From Acidobacteriota bacterium (GTDB lineage: Bacteria; Acidobacteriota; Terriglobia; Bryobacterales; Bryobacteraceae), in contig JAGWQP010000020.1 in the NCBI GenBank assembly GCA_028876805.1, positions 1 to 34,567 of the forward strand: a DNA stretch of 34,567 nucleotides. Reading direction: 5' to 3'. The notes under the pieces are model-generated. The model was not told the DNA's origin. It was given only the letters and a program-made list of their open reading frames with translations, and searched no databases. Position 1 is the first letter of the stretch. Every line of letters starts with the position of its first letter. The position numbers were made by a program, and so were the translations under genes. This document shows positions 9,648 to 16,689 of this stretch, piece after piece.

Positions 9648-10676
9648 ATGAGCCGTCGATCGTTCGCTGTAACGGCCGCGCTGGCGGCGTTCACCTTCTC
9701 GGTCGGCACGCCGCCCGCCGCCGGTCAGGCGTTGTCACCGGCTGCGAAACCGGCCAAAGAGGCGAAGTCCTGGACCCCGCCGCGTACTCCCGACGGCGCC
9801 CCGGACCTCGAAGGGGTCTGGACCAACAACACGGCCACGCCCTTGCAACGGGCGAAGAATTTGGCGGGGAAGGAGTTCTATACCCAGGCCGAATTGGAAG
9901 GCCTGGTCAAAGGCGAAAAAGATCGCCTCGCGAAGAACGAAGAGGAAGGGCGTCCCACCGAGCCGGGAACCGCCGAGGACGTGCATTACGATTTCAGCGA
10001 GTATGGCCTCGACCGGGGGCAGTCCAAGCTCGTCTGGAACCAGCGCACGTCGATCATCGTGGGACCGGACGGGAGGATTCCTCCGCTGACACCCGAGGCG
10101 CGCCAGAGACTGGCCGAACGCCGTGCCAAAGAAAAGGGACATGAATTCGACGGCCCGGAAAGCCGGCCGCTCGGGGCGCGGTGCCTGGCTCGGGCGAACG
10201 TGGGACCGCCGCTGCTGCCCACCGCTTACAACAGCAATCTCCAAATCGTGCAGGGTACCGGATACGTCGCAATCGAGACCGAGGAGATCCACGACGCTCG
10301 GCTCATTCCCACCGACGGACGCCGGCACGTGCCCAGTACTATCCGACAATGGATGGGCGATTCAGTGGGCCATTGGGAAGGGAACACGCTGGTGGTCGAT
10401 ACCACCAATTTCACCGATCTGAATCCCTTCGAGGGAGCCCAGAACCTGCACGTCGTCGAACGGCTCACCCGCGTCGATGCCGAGACGATCCTCTACCAGT
10501 TCACGGTGGAGGATCCGGGGATGTGGACCAAGCCGTGGTCCGGAGAAGTGCCGATCTCCAAGATTCAAGGCCAGCTTTACGAGTACGCGTGTCACGAGGC
10601 GAATTATGGCCTCGCCAACACGCTCCGCGGCGCTCGCGTGGCCGAGGAAGAAGCCGGCAAGAAGACCGCCAAGTAG
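9648..10676 (+). CDS. Secreted protein of unknown function (paralog family A, copy 4)
   Basis: Close tandem paralog of copy 3: SWTPPRTPDGAPDLEGVWTNNTATPLQRAKNLAGKEFYT...GHWEGNTLVVDTTNFTDLNPF...YEYACHEANYGLANTLRGAR. Confidence 0.82.
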   Translation: MSRRSFAVTAALAAFTFSVGTPPAAGQALSPAAKPAKEAKSWTPPRTPDGAPDLEGVWTNNTATPLQRAKNLAGKEFYTQAELEGLVKGEKDRLAKNEEEGRPTEPGTAEDVHYDFSEYGLDRGQSKLVWNQRTSIIVGPDGRIPPLTPEARQRLAERRAKEKGHEFDGPESRPLGARCLARANVGPPLLPTAYNSNLQIVQGTGYVAIETEEIHDARLIPTDGRRHVPSTIRQWMGDSVGHWEGNTLVVDTTNFTDLNPFEGAQNLHVVERLTRVDAETILYQFTVEDPGMWTKPWSGEVPISKIQGQLYEYACHEANYGLANTLRGARVAEEEAGKKTAK

Positions 10677-10707
10677 TGACGATGAACCGAAGCGAAAGAG
10701 GTAACCG

Positions 10708-11121
10708 ATGAAGACGAGACTGTACGTTATGCTGGCCGGCGCCGGCCTGCTTCTGGCAGCCATGCCCGTTCGGGCGCATCACGCGTTTGCCGCGGAATTT
10801 GATCAGACGAAACCGCTCAAACTACACGGAACCGTCGTCAAGTGGGAAGTAAGCAATCCGCACTCCTGGATTCACATGGATGTTAAAGGCGACGATGGCA
10901 AAACGGTTACTTGGATGATTGAAGGCGGCAGCCCGAACAACCTCTACCGGCTCGGGTTCACGAAGGATTCTTTGCCGCCCGGCGCCGAGATCCTGGTCGA
11001 GGGCTACCAGGCTAAGGACGGATCCACTCGGGCGGTCGGCAAAAACGTTACCTTCGCAGACGGCAGAAGGTTATTCCTTGGTCTGTCGGCGTTGGAGAGT
11101 GACCCGAACGCGAAAAAGTAG
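10708..11121 (+). CDS. DUF6152-like secreted protein
   Basis: Signal peptide, then HHAFAAEFDQTKPLKLHGTVVKWEVSNPHSWIHMDVKGDDGKTVTWMIEGGSPNNLYRLGFTKDSLPPGAEILVEGYQAKDG. Domain name from recall of the family pattern. Confidence 0.78.
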   Translation: MKTRLYVMLAGAGLLLAAMPVRAHHAFAAEFDQTKPLKLHGTVVKWEVSNPHSWIHMDVKGDDGKTVTWMIEGGSPNNLYRLGFTKDSLPPGAEILVEGYQAKDGSTRAVGKNVTFADGRRLFLGLSALESDPNAKK

Positions 11122-11169
11122 CCGCCCACGGTGTTTCGCTTTCCGCGTGGAGGCGCCGGCGCTCCCGGG

Positions 11170-11188
11170 AGAGGGCCGGTTGCCCTCT
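11170..11188. terminator. Hairpin between convergent genes, possible weak bidirectional terminator
   Basis: AGAGGGC-CGGTT-GCCCTCT perfect 7-bp stem overlapping the stop of the minus-strand cytochrome gene. No strong T tract. Confidence 0.3.
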
Positions 11189-12416
11189 ATCGGGGTTTAA
11201 GCGGCGCGGGTCTGCCGAATTTGGCCTCGTCAATCGGAACGTTAGTCTTGATGTCGGTCAACTCGATCGAATCACGTCCGTCGAGCCACGCGTAGGTGAT
11301 GCGGAACGGCAGTTTGATTCCGTTGACGTCGCGATAATTGCCGTAGTCGATTTGCGTGGGAACGCGGCCGATGGGCGAGTTGCCGTAGCGCAACTCGCGC
11401 AACAGCAGGCCGTTCTGTCGGTCGAAGTACAAAGTGACGAGAAGACCGCGCGGCCCGGTTCCCTGTACGACGTCGCACTCGTGACTCTGCCCCAAGGCCA
11501 GATCCTGCTGGAGCGAAGTTTGGCTGGATGGGCCCGGAAGATCCATGATCGAGGTCGGCGGACCGGTCTTCAGATTCGTGAGAATCTGCTTGATCTGTCC
11601 CGGAAACGAGAGTTGCGCGTCGAATCTCGCGCCGTCCAGATCGCCTCCACTTAACTGAAATTCCCCGAGCACATTGAGCGGTGTTCTCACCCAACCGGTA
11701 CGGCCATTGTAGCTGCGGATCTGGTCGCCCCGGCCAGTCTCAGCCTTAAACAAGATGATCGTGGAGCGCTGATCCGGGACCTTCGCATCGATTTCGACGT
11801 CGCCACCACCGCCGAATCCTCCGAAGCCTACGCTGGTCCCTTTGCCCACAAAGCTGGTGAGACCGGCCAACCGCTGGGCTCCGCCGGATGCCTCGATGTA
11901 CTTGTCGAGAATCGACCCGGGCGCAGCGAGTCCGGGAGGCGAGACGATGACGTCATCCGGCTCCAAGCTGGGCGTGGTGTAAATGGCCTCCATCGTCGGT
12001 GTCACGAGCGGCCGGTCGCGGTTCCGATGGCACGTCCAACAGGTCACCATTTGACGGCCTCCGAAATTGTCCTTGTTGATGGTGGCCACCATGGCCACCA
12101 TGCGGCGCGCCGTCCGCTTCCGCGGAGTGTCCGCTGCCCAGTCGACCCGGTCGGTGCCGGCATTGGCATGACAATCCGAGCAGTCGAACTGCAGGGCGGC
12201 CGTCATGATCCCCATCGTCTCCATGAAATCGTCGACGGGAATCCCTTTAAGCACCTGGATGTTCTTGAAGACTTGTTCCGCCAGGAGGGGTTTGTCTGGT
12301 GCGGCGGGTTGGGCGACCGCCAGCCCGGCGCTGATCAGCGCGACAGCCGCAATCCCGGTGGCCGCGAGCGCCGCTCGTCCGGACCCTGACCTGATCGTTC
12401 GTCCCCTTAGACTCAT
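11187..12416 (-). CDS. Multihaem c-type cytochrome, photosynthetic-reaction-centre-cytochrome-subunit-like, with C-terminal outer-membrane-lipoprotein-like domain
   Basis: Two CxxCH motifs (DCSDCHANA, TCWTCHRNRDRP) after VFKNIQVLKGIPVDDFMETMGIMTAALQFDC, typical of Acidobacteriota cyt c proteins. Start taken at the ATG at 12416 (MSLRGR). Confidence 0.82.
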   Translation of the reverse strand: MSLRGRTIRSGSGRAALAATGIAAVALISAGLAVAQPAAPDKPLLAEQVFKNIQVLKGIPVDDFMETMGIMTAALQFDCSDCHANAGTDRVDWAADTPRKRTARRMVAMVATINKDNFGGRQMVTCWTCHRNRDRPLVTPTMEAIYTTPSLEPDDVIVSPPGLAAPGSILDKYIEASGGAQRLAGLTSFVGKGTSVGFGGFGGGGDVEIDAKVPDQRSTIILFKAETGRGDQIRSYNGRTGWVRTPLNVLGEFQLSGGDLDGARFDAQLSFPGQIKQILTNLKTGPPTSIMDLPGPSSQTSLQQDLALGQSHECDVVQGTGPRGLLVTLYFDRQNGLLLRELRYGNSPIGRVPTQIDYGNYRDVNGIKLPFRITYAWLDGRDSIELTDIKTNVPIDEAKFGRPAPLKPR

Positions 12417-12458
12417 ATGCGTCGTTGTGCCTCCTAGGAGCGGGTGGAAAGTCACATA

Positions 12459-12464
12459 TTATAG
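12459..12464 (-). promoter_or_regulatory. Candidate sigma70 -10 box for the cytochrome c gene
   Basis: TATAAT on the minus strand 43 nt upstream of the ATG at 12416, with a weak TTGCGC 15 nt further upstream. Confidence 0.4.
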
Positions 12465-12514
12465 CCCCTTGGCCTCCGGCGCAAGCCTGAAACCTGCCGT
12501 CGTATCCTAAAGGT

Positions 12515-13114
12515 ATGGACCGACTGACGGGTGTCACCCCCGCCCGCGCGGGCTGGGTGGCGAAGCTGATTTACCGTGGAATCAACAAGCGGATCGGGCG
12601 CGTTCCCAAAGGCAAAACGCTTCAGGCATACGATACGGGGATGCTTGTCGCTTCCACGTGGATGGATGCCGTCGGCGCGAAAGCCAGGACGATTCCGCCC
12701 GCTCTCAAAGAACTGGCGCAACTGAAGGTCGCCGCGCTGGTCGGTTGTCCGTTTTGAATCGATCTTCATTCTGCCGTAGGCAGAAAAACTGGCATCACCG
12801 AGGCGCAGTTGCGCGACCTGGCGCGATTTGAGCAAAGTGCCGCGTTCAGCCTGACCGAGCGTCTGGTGTTGCGGCTGGCTGTCGCGCTGACGCGGACGCC
12901 GGCTTCGGTCGATGATGCGTTCTTCGCGGAGCTGCGCCGCGAATTTAGCGAACCACAACTCGTCGAATTGGCTTCCGCCATTGCTTGGGAAAACCATCGC
13001 GCGCGTTTCAACCGCACTTTCGGAATCGGCTCTGAAGGGTTCTCGGAAGGCGATTTTTGCCCAATGCCGGAGAGCTCCTCATTGGCCGGCGAAGCGAGTC
13101 CTTCCCACCGGTGA
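12515..13114 (+). CDS. Candidate selenoprotein: AhpD/carboxymuconolactone decarboxylase-like protein with CPFU active site (TGA 12755-12757 read as Sec)
   Basis: Track ORFs 12515-12757 and 12809-13114 are in the same frame (difference 294 nt). Only one TGA interrupts ...KELAQLKVAALVGCPF-U-IDLHSAVGRKTGITEAQLRDLARFEQSAAFSLTERLVLRLAVALTRTPASVDDAFFAELRREFSEPQLVELASAIAWENHRARFNRTFGIGSEGFSEGDFC. Hairpin directly downstream. Confidence 0.78.
12769..12785 (+). promoter_or_regulatory. Candidate bacterial SECIS hairpin
   Basis: TTCTGCC-GTA-GGCAGAA, perfect 7-bp stem. Apical loop GUA begins 18 nt after the in-frame UGA. Confidence 0.7.
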
Positions 13115-13153
13115 ATTCCCTATGGGTCGACCGGTTTCTGGTAGGCTGGGGCG

Positions 13154-13885
13154 ATGATGAGACGAGCAGGATCGGCGCGACTTTTAGCAGGCCTTATTCT
13201 CGCAAGTCTCGGCGTCCTGGCTCAGCCTGCTTCCAAAGCTTCCGGGCACTGGGAAGGCACTCTCGAAGCGCCCAATCAGAAAGTGGGCATTGTCGTGGAT
13301 CTTTCAAAGAGTGCTGCCGGACTCTGGACGGGCTCGTTCAGCATCCCGCAGGCCAACACCCGCGACATCCCCGTTGAAAAAATCTCCGTGGAAGATCCGG
13401 TTGTGCGTTTTGTGGTCCCCGGTTTTCCGGGCAGCCCTTCGTTTGAAGGAAAACTCTCCGCTGATGGAATGAGCCTTGCGGGCACAGCCACCGCGCGGAA
13501 TACCCCGATCCCGTTTCAGCTGAAGCGGACGGGGGAAGCGAAGGTGAATCTGCCGCCGCCCAGCAGCGTCCTGCCGAAGGACTTTGAAGGCACGTGGGAA
13601 GGCACGCTCGATGCCAACGGCAACCAGTTGCGGATCGTGGTGAAGCTGGCGCCGGCGACCAACGGCGCCGCCACCGGCGCACTGATCAGCGTCGACCAAG
13701 GCAACCAGCCAATCCCAATCGATACCATCACCATCAAAGGCAGGCAGTTGAAATTCGAGGTGCGCCTGGTGGGGGGAACCTTCCTGGGAGCGCTGGGCGC
13801 GAATGGCGAGATCTCGGGCAATTGGAGCCAGGGCCCCAACTCCCTGCCGCTCACTCTGAAACGCGCGGCCGCTTCCACGCCGTAA
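13154..13885 (+). CDS. Secreted protein with two tandem lipocalin-like GxWxGxL domains
   Basis: Signal peptide. Repeat 1 GHWEGTLEAPNQKVGIVVDLSKSAAGLWTGSFSI...FEGKLSADGMSLAGTATARNTPIPFQLKRTG; repeat 2 GTWEGTLDANGNQLRIVVKLAPATNGAATGALIS...FLGALGANGEISGNWSQGPNSLPLTLKRA. Confidence 0.75.
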   Translation: MMRRAGSARLLAGLILASLGVLAQPASKASGHWEGTLEAPNQKVGIVVDLSKSAAGLWTGSFSIPQANTRDIPVEKISVEDPVVRFVVPGFPGSPSFEGKLSADGMSLAGTATARNTPIPFQLKRTGEAKVNLPPPSSVLPKDFEGTWEGTLDANGNQLRIVVKLAPATNGAATGALISVDQGNQPIPIDTITIKGRQLKFEVRLVGGTFLGALGANGEISGNWSQGPNSLPLTLKRAAASTP

Positions 13886-13907
13886 GCGGGAGGATGGCGC
13901 TCGGACT

Positions 13908-14645
13908 CTAGCGCGCGTCCTGGCAGATGTATTCGAACAGTTCGCCCCCGGCAATCCAGGAGGAGGGCGTCTTCTCCCCGATGGTCCAATGAAGCGACCA
14001 CGGCTTCGTGTAGGCGCCGGGATCGTCGATCGTGGCATCGTAGTTGAGCGTCTTTAGATTCGGACGCGAAATCCGTTCCGTGAGATGCAGCTGCGATGTG
14101 GTCGGGTAGGCCCCGGCAATCCACTGCTTTTCGTTGAACCCGACCGTGTCGATCACCAGCGCATCGGCTTCCCAGTGCCCCACGGAGTGGCCGAAGAAGG
14201 TCGGACGCAGATCGTCCCCGGCCGGGTGCGCGCGGCCGTCCATATAGACGACGCGCCAGGAGTGCGGACCGGCAATATCGAGGAGAAAGACGCTCTTGAG
14301 TTCGGGAGTGTCTACGATCTCAAATCCGGGAGGATTGAAGAAGGACGGACCGCCCGCCGGTTTGCACGCGACCAGTGGCGGATACAAATCCTTCTTGGAA
14401 CTCCGGTACTGATACAGAGCCTTGGCCCACGGCTGGAAGGGCACGTCGGCGGCTCGCGGCATCCCTCCGAGACCCGGCCTCACTTCCCAATAGCCCCTCT
14501 TTTCCGGCGTGGATCCCAGGTTCACGTGGCCATCGGGCCAGCGCGGTGTCTCGAAATCCGCCGGCGCCTGAGCCCAGCAACACACAGCCAGCAAGCACCC
14601 GGCGGCGCTGGTGATCGCGGCTTTCGTAAGAAACCAGGTGAGCAC
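13908..14645 (-). CDS. Secreted protein of unknown function (paralog family A, copy 5)
   Basis: RWPDGHVNLGSTPEKRGYWEVR...WRVVYMDGRAHPAGDDLRPTFFGHSVGHWEADALVIDTVGFNEKQWI...LHLTERISRPNLKTLNYDATIDDPGAYTKPW...FEYICQDAR. Confidence 0.8.
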   Translation of the reverse strand: MLTWFLTKAAITSAAGCLLAVCCWAQAPADFETPRWPDGHVNLGSTPEKRGYWEVRPGLGGMPRAADVPFQPWAKALYQYRSSKKDLYPPLVACKPAGGPSFFNPPGFEIVDTPELKSVFLLDIAGPHSWRVVYMDGRAHPAGDDLRPTFFGHSVGHWEADALVIDTVGFNEKQWIAGAYPTTSQLHLTERISRPNLKTLNYDATIDDPGAYTKPWSLHWTIGEKTPSSWIAGGELFEYICQDAR

Positions 14646-14648
14646 CGG

Positions 14649-15044
14649 CTACCTCATCGGCAACTTCTGACCGCTCGCAAGGATCATCGCGGTGGTGGGC
14701 ATCGAGCCGCCGCCGTTGCTTCCGTCTTTGGCGAGCGCTGCCCCCTGAACGGTTACCTTGTCGCCAATCCTGACCGTGTCCCGCTTCCAGCCGCCGCGGA
14801 CCAGGGCGTACGGAGGCCCCATTTCCACCTTGAAACTCCGCACCGTGCCGTTTTCGTCCTTCGCATCAAGGTAGACAAAGGCGTGGGGATTGATCCAATC
14901 GAGCTTCGTTACAATTCCCGTAACCGTGAACGGCTTCGTCGAATCGTACTCCGCATCAAACGAGTGATGTGCCATCGCGAGCGCCCCATTCAGAACGATC
15001 GCCCCGCATCCCATCAACCAAGTCGCGGTAGGTTTCATCGTCAT
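14649..15044 (-). CDS. DUF6152-like secreted protein
   Basis: AHHSFDAEYDSTKPFTVTGIVTKLDWINPHAFVYLDAKDENGTVRSFKVEMGPPYALVRGGWKRDTVRIGDKVTVQGAALAKDG. Confidence 0.8.
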   Translation of the reverse strand: MTMKPTATWLMGCGAIVLNGALAMAHHSFDAEYDSTKPFTVTGIVTKLDWINPHAFVYLDAKDENGTVRSFKVEMGPPYALVRGGWKRDTVRIGDKVTVQGAALAKDGSNGGGSMPTTAMILASGQKLPMR

Positions 15045-15053
15045 TTCCGCTCC

Positions 15054-16163
15054 TTATCGGACGAATGTTGATTCCGCGCTGTCCTCGCAGAAGTATTCTT
15101 GAATCTCTTCGTCGGGAACCCACTGGACAGTCCAACCGCCCTTCCAGGGCCGGGTGTAGGTTCTGGGATCGTCGACCGTGACCTGGTACGTCAAGGTGTT
15201 CAGGTCCGGCCTGGAAAAACGTTCCGTCAAATGAAGCGCCTCGGTATGGGGAAGCCCCCCTGGCGCGAGCCAGAAGCGCTCATTAAAGCCGACCGAATCC
15301 ACCACGAGCGTATCGGTTTCCCAATGGCCGACCGAGGTTCCGTAATAGCTAAGGACGGTTTCTGCGGCTTGAGCCAGGGGCCGCTTGTCGGTATAGATGA
15401 TGCGCCAGTTGCGATCGCCCCCGCCCAGCAGGACCAGAATGCGGCCTAGTTCCCGCTGCTCCACGAACTGGAATCCGTGCGGCGTTAGGAACTGGCGCGG
15501 GCCGCCGGGCGGAACGCAGCGCGCGATCGGATCATCCTGCAACCGCCGGCGTTGGCGGTACAGGTAGAGCGCCTTGGCCCACGGCAGAAAGGGCGCCACC
15601 CGGTCGGCATCGGAGAGGTTCAACAAGAGACCGTCATCGTCGATCGCGATCGTGGCGCCGGTATTTTCGACCAAGGCTTTGAAGCTCGCGGCTCCCCAAT
15701 ATCCTTTTTTGCCCGGAGGCGGTCCCAAGCGGACCTGACCGTCCGGCCAGCGCGGAGCCGGGTCGGGCGGCGCGGACGCACGGTGCGTAACCGACGGGGC
15801 AAACAGTCGCTTGCCAGTCCGTGTCAACACCACGGATTTGGCCAAAACCTGCCTCGCCTGGCCTCTGGTTGGAATTCCTTCCACCACCACCACATCACCG
15901 ATCCCGAGGGCGCTCGGTTTCCAACCGTCGCGATCCAGATCGAGCGGGTTCCCAAATTCCACGGCCCAATTGATGATCGCGCCGGATGGATCGCGCACAT
16001 CGATAAACAGGTAGGCGCGCGGGTTCACCCAATCGATCCTCGTGACCGGCCCCTCTAATTTCACTTGGCGGTCGCCGTCATAGGTCGCCGAAAATGGGGC
16101 TTGCGCGGAGGCCGAGGCCATAACCAGAAGCACGGCGAAGGGCGCCCTGACGAGGTGATTCAT
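15054..16163 (-). CDS. Fusion of DUF6152-like domain (N-term) with family A domain (C-term)
   Basis: N-term APFSATYDGDRQVKLEGPVTRIDWVNPRAYLFIDVRDPSGAIINWAVEFGNPLDLDRDGWKPSALGIGDVVVVEG. C-term RWPDGQVRLGPPPGKKGYWG...WRIIYTDKRP...TSVGHWETDTLVVDSVGFNERFWL...LHLTERFSRPDLNTLTYQVTVDDPRTYTRPW...QEYFCEDS. Confidence 0.8.
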   Translation of the reverse strand: MNHLVRAPFAVLLVMASASAQAPFSATYDGDRQVKLEGPVTRIDWVNPRAYLFIDVRDPSGAIINWAVEFGNPLDLDRDGWKPSALGIGDVVVVEGIPTRGQARQVLAKSVVLTRTGKRLFAPSVTHRASAPPDPAPRWPDGQVRLGPPPGKKGYWGAASFKALVENTGATIAIDDDGLLLNLSDADRVAPFLPWAKALYLYRQRRRLQDDPIARCVPPGGPRQFLTPHGFQFVEQRELGRILVLLGGGDRNWRIIYTDKRPLAQAAETVLSYYGTSVGHWETDTLVVDSVGFNERFWLAPGGLPHTEALHLTERFSRPDLNTLTYQVTVDDPRTYTRPWKGGWTVQWVPDEEIQEYFCEDSAESTFVR

Positions 16164-16164
16164 G

Positions 16165-16566
16165 TTAATCTCGCGTGATCCGGAAGTCGCCTTGTGCCGT
16201 GCCTTGGTGCCAGGTGCCTTCGATCCTCCGATGGTACGAGCTCAGGTCTTCCAAGCGGCCTTCGGCCGCGATGTGCACCGCCTTGCCAGACGGATCCTTG
16301 GTGTCGGCCTCTATGCGAACCGTCCAATTCGTTACGTCCAGGTAGACGCTCGCGAGCGGAATCGCATCCGGCCCCGGGTTGATGGTGCCGCTGATGTTCT
16401 TGCCGTCCCAGTTCATCACCAGGGTCAGGTGCGTGCGCTGGGTGATCGTCGGCCCCCAGTCTCCGGCCCAGGTGCCGGTTAACGGATGGCCTTCCTGAGC
16501 GAGCAATGACAGGATGGCGATTACCCACCCCAGAGAGCCAATCAGATGGTACGCTCGTCTCGGCAT
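16165..16566 (-). CDS. Small secreted protein, lipocalin-like (GTWxGDW)
   Basis: Signal-peptide-like N-terminus, HPLTGTWAGDWGPTITQRTHLTLVMNWDGKNISGTINPGPDAIPL...IEGTWHQGTAQGDFRITRD. Confidence 0.65.
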   Translation of the reverse strand: MPRRAYHLIGSLGWVIAILSLLAQEGHPLTGTWAGDWGPTITQRTHLTLVMNWDGKNISGTINPGPDAIPLASVYLDVTNWTVRIEADTKDPSGKAVHIAAEGRLEDLSSYHRRIEGTWHQGTAQGDFRITRD

Positions 16567-16689
16567 GGCCCCTCCTAGACCTCTGAACCGGTGAAGTATG
16601 CGTATTATACGTCAGACGCTCGGTCCGCTCTTTCTCTCGTCGGGATGTATACTGTTCAAAGCCATCCCGATTCCGCCAGCGACCTAACC

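Noticed and set aside
12060-12110. Short direct repeat TGGCCACCATGGCCACCATG
   Set aside because: Lies within the cytochrome coding sequence and encodes a repeated MVA tripeptide; too short to be meaningful.
12755-12757. Interpretation of the TGA as a simple nonsense mutation or frameshifted pseudogene
   Set aside because: Not fully excluded, but disfavoured: no indel, frame maintained, the stop is exactly at the catalytic Cys, it is TGA specifically, and a perfect hairpin follows at SECIS-like spacing. Needs selABCD and read-level checks.
12452-12997. 181-aa minus-strand ORF over the candidate selenoprotein
   Set aside because: No recognisable domain. The plus-strand read-through frame shows continuous homology to a known family, so this is a shadow ORF.
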